Positions 24,752 to 33,696 are shown, counted from the stretch's first letter. The stretch: DNA of 64,000 nucleotides from [Clostridium] polysaccharolyticum (GCF_900111595.1 NZ_FOHN01000001.1:5288-69287); one strand, 5' to 3'. Program-made: numbers and translations. Notes: generated from the sequence alone by a model not told the origin.

Positions 24752-26830
24752 ATGGATAAATGGAAAACAGAAAATATTCGGAATGTTGCAATTTTAGGAC
24801 ATGGGAGCTGTGGAAAAACTACACTTGTGGAGGCACTTGCTTATACAGCGGGAGTAACAGAGCGTCTGGGGAGAGTGGAAGAGGGAAACACCATAAGCGA
24901 TTATGACAAAGAAGAAATCAAACGTCTATTTTCCATTCATACATCAATCGTTCCGATTCAGTGGAAGTCAATGAAAATTAATCTGTTAGATACGCCAGGA
25001 TATTTTGATTTTGCAGGAGAAGTGGAAGAAGCCATGTATGCTGCAGATGCGGCTATCATCGTAGTATCAGGTAAATCGGGAGTAGAAGTGGGTACAAGAA
25101 AGGCCTGGGATTTATGTGAGCGGCTAGCAATTCCAAGAATGTTTTTTGTTACGGATATGGACGATAGCCAGACTGATTTCGGTAAAATTGTGAGAGAGCT
25201 TACGGGACTATATGGGAAAAAAATTGCTCCGTTTCATTTGCCAATCCGAGAAAATGGAGAATTCACTGGTTTTGTCAATGTAGTGAAGAGGAAGGGAAGA
25301 ACATTTATAAAAAATAGTGAGTATAAAGAGCGTGAAATTCCAGAAGAAGCAGAGGAAGAATTAAATCAGTACAGAGAACTTTTATTAGAAGCTGTGGCAG
25401 AAACGGATGAAGTTCTTTTAGAGAAGTATTTTAACGGGGAGGCATTTACCCAGGAAGAAATATCCCATGCATTACGTGCCAGTGTGCATGAAAATGCCAT
25501 AGTTCCGATTCTAATGGGATCGGGGGTGAAAGTACAGGGAACTACCATGCTTTTGCAGGCCATTGAAAAATATTTTCCAAAACCAGAAGCTAACCCTGTT
25601 ATAGGAATTGACCAAAAGAAAAGGGAAGAATTTATAGGTGATTTTGACAGTGAAAAGCCTATGACAGCACAAGTCTTTAAAACCATAGCAGATCCCTTTA
25701 TTGGCAAGTTTTCTCTTGTTAAAGTATATTCTGGCATTTTGAAATCAGATACTTCCATTTTAAATGTCAGCAAAGGAGCAGAAGAGAAACTTTCCAGACT
25801 TTATGTATTAAGAGGCAAGGAACAAATCCAAGTAGATGCATTAGAAGCTGGTGATATTGGTGCCATAGCCAAAATGTCAAGTGTGGTTACTGGTGACAGT
25901 CTGGCAGCCAAAGAGGCTCCTGTCCTATATGAACCATTTACCTTTTCCAAACCATATACTTATGTGCGGTATGAAGCGGCGAAAGAAGGGGATGATGATA
26001 AGATATCACAGGCATTGCAGAAGCTATTAGAAGAAGATAAGACCTTGAAAATAGAACATGATGTAAGCAGCCACCAGACTCTTTTATATGGTATGGGGGA
26101 TCAGCATATAGAGGTGGCATTGAGCAAGCTGTTTAACCGGTATAAGGTAGAATTGAATATTTCTAAGCCTAGAGTGCCTTACAGAGAAACCATTCGGAAA
26201 AGGGTAAGCGTTCAGGGAAAATACAAAAAACAGTCAGGAGGGCATGGACAGTACGCAGATGTGCATATGGATTTTGAGCCACTAAATGATCTGGAGCAGG
26301 CATATCAGTTTGATGAGTGCATTTTTGGTGGAGCAGTTCCGAAAAACTATTTTCCAGCAGTGGAAAAGGGTGTGGTGGAAAGTCTGGCGAAAGGGCCTCT
26401 TGCTGGATATCCAGTAGTGGGGATTCATGCAACCCTGACAGACGGTTCGTACCATCCAGTAGATTCCTCTGAACTTGCTTTTAAAATGGCGGCTATTCAG
26501 GCATTCAGACAAGGTTTTATGGAGGCATCACCAGTGCTGTTAGAGCCGGTAGTCAGTTTAAAGGTAGTGGTTCCGGATAAATTTACAGGGGATGTCATGG
26601 GAGATTTAAACAAGAGAAGAGGAAAAGTTCTTGGCATTTCGCCAGTGAAGAACAAGCAGGAGATTACGGCAGATATTCCGTTGTCAGAAGTTTTCGGATA
26701 TTCTGTGGCACTGCGTTCCATGACAGGAGGATATGGAGAATTCTCTTATGAATTTGCCCGATATGAACAGGCATCACAGGAAGTACAGGAGAAAGTAGTA
26801 AAAGAATCTAAAGAACAGCATGCAGTGTAG
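24752..26830 (+). CDS. Elongation factor G-like translational GTPase (FusA2 type)
   Basis: 692 residues from the ATG behind AAGGAAAGGGGCCGCAT. Domain order is that of EF-G: G domain with Walker A GHGSCGKTT (16-24) and G3 DTPGYFDF (80-87), then domains II-V with SGGHGQYADVHM and the C-terminal GDVMGDLNKRRGKVLG. The G4 motif, NKxD in true EF-G, reads TDMD (134-137), so base specificity may differ. The sequence fits the EF-G paralogue group of Clostridia whose precise role is uncertain, not the tetracycline-protection family. It is divergent from the aro operon. Confidence 0.88.
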   Translation: MDKWKTENIRNVAILGHGSCGKTTLVEALAYTAGVTERLGRVEEGNTISDYDKEEIKRLFSIHTSIVPIQWKSMKINLLDTPGYFDFAGEVEEAMYAADAAIIVVSGKSGVEVGTRKAWDLCERLAIPRMFFVTDMDDSQTDFGKIVRELTGLYGKKIAPFHLPIRENGEFTGFVNVVKRKGRTFIKNSEYKEREIPEEAEEELNQYRELLLEAVAETDEVLLEKYFNGEAFTQEEISHALRASVHENAIVPILMGSGVKVQGTTMLLQAIEKYFPKPEANPVIGIDQKKREEFIGDFDSEKPMTAQVFKTIADPFIGKFSLVKVYSGILKSDTSILNVSKGAEEKLSRLYVLRGKEQIQVDALEAGDIGAIAKMSSVVTGDSLAAKEAPVLYEPFTFSKPYTYVRYEAAKEGDDDKISQALQKLLEEDKTLKIEHDVSSHQTLLYGMGDQHIEVALSKLFNRYKVELNISKPRVPYRETIRKRVSVQGKYKKQSGGHGQYADVHMDFEPLNDLEQAYQFDECIFGGAVPKNYFPAVEKGVVESLAKGPLAGYPVVGIHATLTDGSYHPVDSSELAFKMAAIQAFRQGFMEASPVLLEPVVSLKVVVPDKFTGDVMGDLNKRRGKVLGISPVKNKQEITADIPLSEVFGYSVALRSMTGGYGEFSYEFARYEQASQEVQEKVVKESKEQHAV

Positions 26831-26853
26831 TTTGGATTTTTAAGGATTTTAAG

Positions 26854-26882
26854 TTGCACCCAAATGTAAAGTGTACTAAAAT
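26854..26882 (+). promoter_or_regulatory. Promoter of hydF with overlapping inverted repeat
   Basis: TTGCAC (26854-26859), a 17-base spacer and TAAAAT (26877-26882). A TGTACT...AGTACA inverted repeat begins in the spacer and overlaps the -10, which could be an operator. Confidence 0.5.
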
Positions 26883-26923
26883 GAACATAAAAAATAGTAC
26901 ATAACTAGGAAATGAGGTGCGGC

Positions 26924-28168
26924 ATGGGATTAAATGATACCCCCAGAGGAGAACGTTTACATATTGCAGTATTTGGAAGGAGAAATGCTGGAAAATCCAG
27001 TTTAATCAATAGCATAACCGGACAGGAATTATCCATTGTTTCTAATGTGCGAGGAACTACAACAGATCCTGTGTATAAGGCAATGGAACTGCTTCCCCTT
27101 GGTCCGGTTATGATGATTGATACGCCTGGACTTGATGATGAGGGCGAGTTAGGGCAATTAAGAGTAGAGAAAACAAGAATGGTATTAAATAAGGCAGATG
27201 TTGCATTGGTTGTAGTAGATGGCGCTTCTGTTTGTGGATCGGAGACAGATTTTTCGGTTGAACTGGAATTGTTAAACCAGATAAGAGAACGAGAACTTCC
27301 TTATAAGATTGTTTTAAATAAGAAAGAAGTCTGTCTGGATGTAGATAAGGCGATTGCCTTAATTAAGAAGAAATTTGGTACAGAGGAAGTATTCTGTGCC
27401 AGTGCAAAAAATGCGGAAGGCATTCATGAATTAAAAGAAGCATTAAGTGCGATTATACAGACAGAGGATAGTGAAAGAAGAATTGTAGGAGATTTATTAG
27501 AGCCAAATGATTTTGTAGTGCTTGTAGTCCCCATTGATTCGGCGGCACCAAAGGGAAGACTTATTCTGCCACAGCAGCAGACCATACGGGATATTTTAGA
27601 AGCAGGAGCCAATGCCATTGTAGTAAGAGATCTGGAACTTGCAGAAACTCTAAAGAGTCTTGGCAAAAGGCCAAAACTAGTGATTACAGATTCTCAAGCA
27701 TTTGAGAGCGTGTCAAAAGATACGCCAGAGGATATGTTACTCACGTCTTTTTCAATTCTATTCTCCCGTTATAAAGGAAATCTTACACAGCAGGTTCAAG
27801 GGGCGAAGGCAGTGGAAACCTTAAAAGACGGGGACTGTGTTTTAATGGCTGAGGGCTGCACCCATCACCGTCAATGTGATGATATTGGAACAGTAAAAAT
27901 ACCTAGATGGTTAAAACAGCATACAGGAAAAGAGATTGTGTTTGAAACATCAAGTGGGACAGGTTTTCCAAAAGATTTATCCAAGTATAAGCTGATTGTC
28001 CATTGCGGCGGCTGCACTTTAAATAAGAAGGAAATGCAGTACCGGTTAGGACAGGCTAAGGAACAAGGGGTGCCGGTTGTAAATTATGGGATTCTGATTG
28101 CGTATATGAAAGGAATTCTTGGGAGAAGTCTGGAGCCGTTTGGGGAAGCATTTTATAAGAAGGAATAG
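26924..28168 (+). CDS. hydF: [FeFe]-hydrogenase maturation GTPase HydF
   Basis: 414 residues. It begins with a small GTPase domain, Walker A GRRNAGKSS (18-26), VRGTTTDPV, DTPGLDD and LNKKE. The C-terminal cluster-binding domain has CTHHRQCDD and HCGGC, the Cys and His ligands of the [4Fe-4S] cluster that identify HydF. It acts as scaffold for assembling the diiron subcluster of the hydrogenase H-cluster. hydE, hydG and a hydrogenase are not in the window. The ATG at 26924 was preferred over 26912 since GAGGTG then serves as ribosome site. Confidence 0.95.
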   Translation: MGLNDTPRGERLHIAVFGRRNAGKSSLINSITGQELSIVSNVRGTTTDPVYKAMELLPLGPVMMIDTPGLDDEGELGQLRVEKTRMVLNKADVALVVVDGASVCGSETDFSVELELLNQIRERELPYKIVLNKKEVCLDVDKAIALIKKKFGTEEVFCASAKNAEGIHELKEALSAIIQTEDSERRIVGDLLEPNDFVVLVVPIDSAAPKGRLILPQQQTIRDILEAGANAIVVRDLELAETLKSLGKRPKLVITDSQAFESVSKDTPEDMLLTSFSILFSRYKGNLTQQVQGAKAVETLKDGDCVLMAEGCTHHRQCDDIGTVKIPRWLKQHTGKEIVFETSSGTGFPKDLSKYKLIVHCGGCTLNKKEMQYRLGQAKEQGVPVVNYGILIAYMKGILGRSLEPFGEAFYKKE

Positions 28169-28197
28169 TTTGCATAGTATAAATAATTACAATTTGA

Positions 28198-28227
28198 TTG
28201 TTTTGAATTTCTAATATATGGTATACT
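28198..28227 (+). promoter_or_regulatory. Promoter of the ATPase-nuclease cassette
   Basis: TTGTTT (28198-28203), an 18-base spacer ending in TGG and TATACT (28222-28227), that is an extended -10. It gives the two-gene cassette its own transcription. Confidence 0.6.
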
Positions 28228-28262
28228 TGTAATAAAAGTGAAGTTTATGAGGAGAAAGAGGT

Positions 28263-29594
28263 ATGAGTTATCAGTTAAATATTGAAATGTTTGGAAAAAT
28301 TAAAAAGGCAAAAGTGGAAGTGTCTCCTCTGACCTTTTTTGTTGGAGATAATAACAGTGGGAAAAGTTATTTGCTTACTTTGTTATGGGGGTTACAAACG
28401 CAAAATCTAGTTTGGGTGCTTACAAGGAATATTGAGAAGATAGATAAAAAGCATTATCAGGATGTTTATCATAGAATTAAGAAGTTTATTACAGAGACAA
28501 AAAAAATGGGTGCTGAAATCTCGTTTGATGCAAAAGAATTTGAAGCACTAATCAATCAGCTTCTTATGGAGAATCGAAATATGTTTGTGCGAAAGCTTTT
28601 TAATAGCGAAAGTATGTCAATAGGGAAATTAAGCATTGAAATAATAAAACAAAATAAGATTATTTTAAGAATGCATGAAGTTGAGCATGAAACAAGTTGT
28701 TTGGTGGATTATAAAGGTTCCAGTGCAGGGGTACGAGCACAAGGAAACGAACCGTTTGTTAATGTACTTTTGGCATTTATAGTTCAAAGAATTCTAAATG
28801 GGGGATTAAATTTTCTGTATAGAAATATATATTTTCCTGCTTCCAGAACAGGATTTTTTTTAGCAAAGGATTCTATCAATCAGACAGGACGCGAAAAGAC
28901 CTTTACTCTTCAATTAGATGATGAAGAGGAGAAAATAGAGCCATTTACAATGCCAATATTGAATTTTATCAATAGACTAGATGCAGACAATATTGATAGA
29001 AAAGGGAAACGTTATGAGGAAATATGTGATTTTATTGAAAATGAGGTAGTACATGGTAAAGTCGTACGTGGTGATGATACACAAAACAAAGTCGAGTATA
29101 TTCCATCATCACAGGATATTGCACTGCCTATGCGGACTTCATCTGCAATCGTTACAGAATTGGTGCCATTGCTTATAATTTTAAAGTCTTCAAGACAGAT
29201 TAAGCAGTTATGTTACGAAGAACCGGAAATGTGCTTACATCCTGAATTGCAGTTACAAATGGCAAGGATTTTAATTCAATTGGCCAATCTTAAAACAAAT
29301 GTTATTGCAACAACTCATAGTGATATTATTTTACAGCATGTAAACAATATGTGTCGCTTGGCAGAATTTAAGAAACCAGATGAATTAATGGAACGTTACG
29401 GACTTACAAAAAAAGACTGTATTCGTTTTAAGGATGTGTCTGTTTATCAGTTTACAAATGAGGGAGAGTACTCTTCTGTAAAAAAACTGGAACCAGATGA
29501 AGATGGTTTTCACATACCGACATTTACCAATGCATTGCTAAATATACTGGAGCAGACCACAGATATTCAAGAGTATGAAGAACAGGAGGATTAA
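28263..29594 (+). CDS. AAA_15/AAA_21-type ATPase of a two-gene cassette
   Basis: 443 residues. The SMC/RecF-like ATPase has its two halves separated by a long insertion. Walker A is GDNNSGKSY (28-36); a weak signature lies around RTSSAIVTEL (291-300); Walker B is LCYEEPEMCLHPE (316-328) with the catalytic Glu; and the switch His is in ATTHSD (349-354). There is no C-terminal TOPRIM domain, so it is not an OLD-like fusion. The ribosome site is AGGAGAAAGAGGT. The stop codon is one base from the start of the next gene, so the two are coupled. Such ATPases act as sensors or motors in several phage-defence systems; that function is inferred here. Confidence 0.8.
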   Translation: MSYQLNIEMFGKIKKAKVEVSPLTFFVGDNNSGKSYLLTLLWGLQTQNLVWVLTRNIEKIDKKHYQDVYHRIKKFITETKKMGAEISFDAKEFEALINQLLMENRNMFVRKLFNSESMSIGKLSIEIIKQNKIILRMHEVEHETSCLVDYKGSSAGVRAQGNEPFVNVLLAFIVQRILNGGLNFLYRNIYFPASRTGFFLAKDSINQTGREKTFTLQLDDEEEKIEPFTMPILNFINRLDADNIDRKGKRYEEICDFIENEVVHGKVVRGDDTQNKVEYIPSSQDIALPMRTSSAIVTELVPLLIILKSSRQIKQLCYEEPEMCLHPELQLQMARILIQLANLKTNVIATTHSDIILQHVNNMCRLAEFKKPDELMERYGLTKKDCIRFKDVSVYQFTNEGEYSSVKKLEPDEDGFHIPTFTNALLNILEQTTDIQEYEEQED

Positions 29595-29595
29595 A

Positions 29596-30219
29596 ATGCT
29601 TCCTGTACATATAAAAGAAAAATTAAAAGATTTTTTCTTAGAAGGGGAATTTGCCATGATTGAGGCAAATGGCCAAATTACCCTGCGAGAAAAAAGCCAA
29701 GAAGGAAAAGCAGAATTAGTGTGTACTTTAGAGGAAGAAAGTATTGTGTTTTTTGGACCAGAGCGTAAAGTGCTGCCTTATCTTGATACACAAAAGTCTG
29801 GAGCAGCTTCTTGTGCTGATGCGTTTGTTTTCAAAAAGCAGAAAACAGGTGATAAATTTGACTTACATATGTTTGAATTTAAGAAGACGGTTAATACAGC
29901 CCATTATTCTAAAGCGAAACATCAATTTAAAATGGGCATATATAATGCGAGAGCGATTGCGGGTTTCTTGGGCATGGATTTAGGAGAAATTTATTTATAC
30001 ATCGGTTTTCGAAATGAAGATATGTTTCCAAGTAAAAATAGTTCTCTGATTGCACTGAGAGCGAACAATAATCGGCAGGGGACTGATAAGATAGAAGAAT
30101 GGAAAACAGGGGAATGTTTGCTCGAAATTGATGGCAAGAAGAAAAAATTTCTTTTTAAAAAGGTGTGCTTAGACAATAATGGTTACGGCAATATAAAAGT
30201 AAATTCCTTGGAAAGATAG
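29596..30219 (+). CDS. Predicted PD-(D/E)xK-type nuclease partner of the ATPase
   Basis: 207 residues from the ATG at 29596 behind AGGAGGATTAAA. No named family was recognised, but a PD-(D/E)xK-like set can be seen: Asp75 in SCADAFVF, the strand EFKK (Glu94, Lys96) about 19 residues later, and Gln110 in the helix that follows (KAKHQFKMG). This order (Asp, ExK, then Gln) is typical of restriction-endonuclease-fold proteins. Translational coupling to the ATPase suggests the ATPase controls this nuclease, as in two-gene abortive-infection or defence modules. It could instead be a non-catalytic DNA-binding member of the fold. Confidence 0.55.
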   Translation: MLPVHIKEKLKDFFLEGEFAMIEANGQITLREKSQEGKAELVCTLEEESIVFFGPERKVLPYLDTQKSGAASCADAFVFKKQKTGDKFDLHMFEFKKTVNTAHYSKAKHQFKMGIYNARAIAGFLGMDLGEIYLYIGFRNEDMFPSKNSSLIALRANNNRQGTDKIEEWKTGECLLEIDGKKKKFLFKKVCLDNNGYGNIKVNSLER

Positions 30220-30232
30220 GACTAATGTTTAC

Positions 30233-30261
30233 TTGACTTGCCGAATGCTTTCCCGTATAAT
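30233..30261 (+). promoter_or_regulatory. Strong sigma-A promoter for the yicC-remA-gmk-rpoZ operon
   Basis: TTGACT (30233-30238), a 17-base spacer and TATAAT (30256-30261). Confidence 0.85.
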
Positions 30262-30320
30262 GAGTTAGTATTTGAAAGGATAACGAAAGATTGGATTCTA
30301 GAAGAAAAGAGCGTGTAATA

Positions 30321-31199
30321 ATGATTAAAAGCATGACTGGCTTTGGCAGATGCGAAATTGCTACAAATGAGAAAAAGATTCTGGTAGAAATAAAAGCAGT
30401 AAATCACAGGTATTGCGATATGTCTGTTAAGTTACCAAAGAAGCTGAATTTTTTGGAAGTGGCGATCAGAAATTTGATGAAAGAATATGTAGTGCGTGGC
30501 AAAGTTGACATTTTCATTACATATGAAGATTTCACCAAGGCAAAGGAATGTGTAAAATATAATGAGGATATTGCAAGAGACTACTACAACAATCTGGAAA
30601 AGATGGCAATTACCTTTAAATTGAAAAATGATTTATCAGCTCAGACATTGTCAAAGTATCCAGAGGTATTTACATTAGAAGAACAGGCCATTGATGAAGA
30701 GGAAATCTGGGGCCAGCTAGAAGAGGCAGTCCGAAAAGCTGCACAAAGCTTTCTTGACTCAAGAATAGCGGAAGGAGCTCATTTAAAACAAGACATTAAT
30801 GGAAAGTTAGACAAAATGCATGAACTTGTAGAACGCATTGAGAACCGTTCTCCAAGTATAGTAGAGGAATACCGTACCCGTCTGGCTAATAAAGCAGCTG
30901 AACTGCTAGGGGATACAAAATTAGACGAAAGTGCACTTGCAACAGAAATTATTATTTATGCGGACAAAATATGTGTAGATGAAGAGACAGTTCGTTTAAA
31001 GAGCCATATAAAAAACATGAAAGCTACACTGGATTTGGAAGAAAGTGTTGGAAGAAAGCTGGATTTTATTGCACAGGAAATGAACCGTGAGGCAAATACG
31101 GTATTGTCAAAAGCGTCCGATTTGGAAATTTCCAATTATGCGATTGATTTAAAAACAGGAATTGAGAAAATCAGAGAGCAGATTCAGAATATTGAATAA
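30321..31199 (+). CDS. yicC: YicC-family endoribonuclease-like protein
   Basis: 292 residues starting MIKSMTGFGR, the family hallmark, which fixes the start at 30321 rather than at the longer frame. The conserved C-terminal DUF1732 half (KLDFIAQEMNREANTVLSKA) is present. Family members are RNases linked to small-RNA turnover in E. coli and to stationary-phase survival. It heads the conserved Firmicute order yicC-remA-gmk-rpoZ. Confidence 0.95.
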   Translation: MIKSMTGFGRCEIATNEKKILVEIKAVNHRYCDMSVKLPKKLNFLEVAIRNLMKEYVVRGKVDIFITYEDFTKAKECVKYNEDIARDYYNNLEKMAITFKLKNDLSAQTLSKYPEVFTLEEQAIDEEEIWGQLEEAVRKAAQSFLDSRIAEGAHLKQDINGKLDKMHELVERIENRSPSIVEEYRTRLANKAAELLGDTKLDESALATEIIIYADKICVDEETVRLKSHIKNMKATLDLEESVGRKLDFIAQEMNREANTVLSKASDLEISNYAIDLKTGIEKIREQIQNIE

Positions 31200-31218
31200 T
31201 TTATAGAGGCTTGGTAAA

Positions 31219-31485
31219 ATGAGTAAATTAGTAAATATTGGATATGGCAATTTGGTAAACCTGGATAAGGTGATTGCTGTAGTAAGTCCAGATGCAGCAC
31301 CAGTAAAACGCATGATACAGAGTGCAAAAGATGCTGGTTCTGCTATAGATGGTACATGCGGAAGAAAGACAAAAGCTGTTATTGTAATGGAAAACGGGAG
31401 TGTTGTCTTATCTGCTTTGCTGCCTGATACTATATGGAACCGAGTGAATAATGATATTGGTAAAGGTGAAGAATATGAGTCGTAG
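31219..31485 (+). CDS. remA: RemA-family regulator (DUF370)
   Basis: 88 residues, the usual size. It has the conserved start KLVNIGYGNLVN and the DGTCGRKTKAVIVMENGSVVLSAL core. RemA is a DNA-binding protein that in Bacillus activates biofilm-matrix and osmoprotection genes as a ring-forming oligomer. It overlaps gmk by 11 bases, so the two are co-translated. Confidence 0.95.
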   Translation: MSKLVNIGYGNLVNLDKVIAVVSPDAAPVKRMIQSAKDAGSAIDGTCGRKTKAVIVMENGSVVLSALLPDTIWNRVNNDIGKGEEYES

Positions 31486-32107
31486 AGGTATTTTAACAGT
31501 TGTTTCCGGTTTTTCAGGAGCTGGAAAGGGTACAGTTATGAAGGAACTGGTAAAGAAACCTGACTATAAGCTTTCAATCTCTGCTACTACGAGACTTCCA
31601 CGTGAAGGGGAAATAGATGGAAGAGAATATTTCTTTTTGACAAGAGAAAAATTTGAGAGTATGATAGAGACAGGGCAGTTTATAGAGCATGCTGAGTATG
31701 TGGGGAACTATTATGGAACTCCAAAACAATATGTAGAAGAACAGTTAGAAGCAGGATATAATGTAATTCTTGAAATTGAAATTCAAGGAGCACTGCATGT
31801 AAAGGAAGTATTTCCAGATGCACTTTTGCTTTTTATTGTGCCTCCAAGTGCAAAAACGTTAAAAGAACGTTTAATCAATCGTGGTACAGAGGATGAAGCA
31901 GCTGTTCAGAAACGAATGAACCGTGCAGTAGAAGAATCACAGTTCATGGAAAAGTATGATTACTTAGTTGTGAATGATAAGCTTAACGAATGTGTGGAAG
32001 CTGTTCATCATATCATTTTATCGCAGCGGGATAAAGTGAAATATAATACAGGATTTATATGTGAAATGCAGCGCCAGCTTAAGGCGGTCCAGGAAGGAGA
32101 TTTATAA
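31475..32107 (+). CDS. gmk: Guanylate kinase
   Basis: 210 residues. P-loop SGFSGAGKGTVMKEL, the GMP-binding TTRLPREGEIDGREYFF segment and EIEIQGALHVKEVFP are as in bacterial guanylate kinases. It makes GDP from GMP and ATP. The start at 31475 lies inside the end of remA, behind AAAGGTGAAGAAT; the longer frame beginning at 31451 is not used. Confidence 0.95.
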   Translation: MSRRGILTVVSGFSGAGKGTVMKELVKKPDYKLSISATTRLPREGEIDGREYFFLTREKFESMIETGQFIEHAEYVGNYYGTPKQYVEEQLEAGYNVILEIEIQGALHVKEVFPDALLLFIVPPSAKTLKERLINRGTEDEAAVQKRMNRAVEESQFMEKYDYLVVNDKLNECVEAVHHIILSQRDKVKYNTGFICEMQRQLKAVQEGDL

Positions 32108-32108
32108 T

Positions 32109-32357
32109 ATGTTACATCCATCTTATACAGATTTAATGCAGGTTGTGAACAGTGATGTAGAACCGGGAGAACAGCCGGTTGTAAATAGCCGTTATTCTAT
32201 CGTCCTTGCAACATCCAAAAGGGCGAGACAGATTATCGCAGGAGAAAGGCCTTTAGTAGATAATAAATGTCCTAAGCCTCTTTCAATTGCAGTTGAAGAA
32301 CTTAATCAGGGTAAAGTTAAGATTGTCGGTGATGAAGAGGAAATTAGCGAGGATTAG
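32109..32357 (+). CDS. rpoZ: RNA polymerase omega subunit
   Basis: 82 residues. It has the omega core NSRYSIVLATSKRARQI and KPLSIAVEELNQGKV. It helps assemble the beta-prime subunit of RNA polymerase. The start at 32109 is one base after the gmk stop and follows GGAAGGAGATTTATA. It ends at a terminator. Confidence 0.95.
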   Translation: MLHPSYTDLMQVVNSDVEPGEQPVVNSRYSIVLATSKRARQIIAGERPLVDNKCPKPLSIAVEELNQGKVKIVGDEEEISED

Positions 32358-32364
32358 TTAAAGT

Positions 32365-32398
32365 AAGCTGTTTCAGTATGCGCTGGAACAGCTTTTAT
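32365..32398 (+). terminator. Terminator after rpoZ
   Basis: AAGCTGTTTCAG (32365-32376), a six-base loop and CTGGAACAGCTT (32383-32394) followed by TTAT. Confidence 0.8.
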
Positions 32399-32428
32399 AA
32401 AATACAAAATAATAATGGAGGTGGCGTT

Positions 32429-33040
32429 GTGGATAGTGAAGAACAAAAAGCAGGAGAATCAGTATCTGCAATAGATAGGAAAAAAAAGATAAAGGGGTAT
32501 ATCTTGGAAGGATTGTTTTATGCGGCACTGTTTTTTATTTGTGCATTTGTTTTGCCGACGTATGTTGTGCAGCGGGCAAAAGTTTCAGGACCATCCATGA
32601 AAAATACACTTCAAGATGAAGAAAATGTATTAGTAAGCAAGATTAGTTATGAGATACACAGTCCGGAGCGTTTTGATGTGGTTGTGTTCTATCCGTATAA
32701 AGGAAGAGAAGAATATAAAAATGATAAGGAAAAATTAAAAGAACATTATGTTAAAAGGGTAATTGGCATGCCAGGAGAAACCATTCAGATAAAGGGAAGT
32801 GACATTTATGTAAATGGCGAAATTCTGGAAGAACATTTTGGCAAAGACCCTATCGTTTATGCAGGAATTGCGGAAGAACCAGTTACATTAGGAAAAGATG
32901 AATATTTCTTAATGGGAGATAACAGGACAGAAAGCTTTGACTGCAGATATGCCGAAATCGGACCGATACATAAGAATGCCATTGATGGTAAAGTTGTATT
33001 GCGTATCTGGCCACTAAAGAAATTTGGAACCATTGATTAA
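32429..33040 (+). CDS. lepB: Signal peptidase I (first copy)
   Basis: 203 residues starting with GTG behind GGAGGTGGCGTT. One N-terminal membrane segment (GLFYAALFFICAFVLPTYVV) precedes the catalytic Ser in VSGPSMKNTL and the general-base Lys in YVKRVIGMPGETI; the box GDNRTESFDCR is also present. It cleaves Sec signal peptides outside the membrane. It is followed by a second copy, 195 residues. Confidence 0.93.
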   Translation: MDSEEQKAGESVSAIDRKKKIKGYILEGLFYAALFFICAFVLPTYVVQRAKVSGPSMKNTLQDEENVLVSKISYEIHSPERFDVVVFYPYKGREEYKNDKEKLKEHYVKRVIGMPGETIQIKGSDIYVNGEILEEHFGKDPIVYAGIAEEPVTLGKDEYFLMGDNRTESFDCRYAEIGPIHKNAIDGKVVLRIWPLKKFGTID

Positions 33041-33098
33041 TGGCAAGTTTCAAAGAACGTACACTAAGCTGAGGATAGTACAATAAGGGAGATAGTAT

Positions 33099-33686
33099 AT
33101 GAGAGATAGTCATAGCAGAGATTTAGAAGAAAATTTTGACAAATCAAAAAACCGGGCTGATAGAATAAAAGTGGCTTTGGGGGAACTGATGATCTACGCT
33201 GTAATTTTTATACTATGCTTGTTTTTAGTACCGAAATTCATATGTTGTAAGTATACCGTAGAAGGAAAATCTATGGAGAGTAATCTTAAGCAGGGTCAAC
33301 AGCTGTTAGGAGAGAAAATTTCCTATCTGGTAACAGAACCGAAGCGTTTTGATGTGGCTGTGATACAGCCATATGAAGAACAGAAAGATAATTATTTTGT
33401 TAAGCGTGTGATAGGCTTGCCAGGAGAAACGATTGAAATCCAAGGGGATGAACTGAAAATTGATGGCAAAGTCATAGAAGATGCTTATAAAAAAGAACCT
33501 ATGCATGAGAACCAGTCATTTGGTCCATACAAATTAGGAAAAGATGAATATTTTGTATTGGGAGATAACCGAAACTGCAGTATAGACAGCAGGCAAGAAG
33601 ATATTGGACCTATCCCGAAAGACAGATTTATAGCGAAAATCTTTATTAGAGTCTGGCCATTAGATCATTTAAATCTGATTCGCTAG
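33099..33686 (+). CDS. lepB: Signal peptidase I (second copy)
   Basis: 195 residues with one N-terminal membrane segment. The catalytic Ser is in VEGKSMESNL, the Lys in FVKRVIGLPGETI, and the GDNRNCSIDSR box is kept. The neighbour shares the same layout, so the pair arose by tandem duplication. Whether they split substrates is unknown. It ends at a strong terminator. Confidence 0.92.
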   Translation: MRDSHSRDLEENFDKSKNRADRIKVALGELMIYAVIFILCLFLVPKFICCKYTVEGKSMESNLKQGQQLLGEKISYLVTEPKRFDVAVIQPYEEQKDNYFVKRVIGLPGETIEIQGDELKIDGKVIEDAYKKEPMHENQSFGPYKLGKDEYFVLGDNRNCSIDSRQEDIGPIPKDRFIAKIFIRVWPLDHLNLIR

Positions 33687-33696
33687 AATACGCTGT

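Noticed and set aside
24752-26830. Tetracycline-resistance ribosomal protection protein
   Set aside because: It is EF-G-like in length and C-terminal motifs, and its Walker A region reads GHGSCGKTT, unlike Tet(M)-type proteins.
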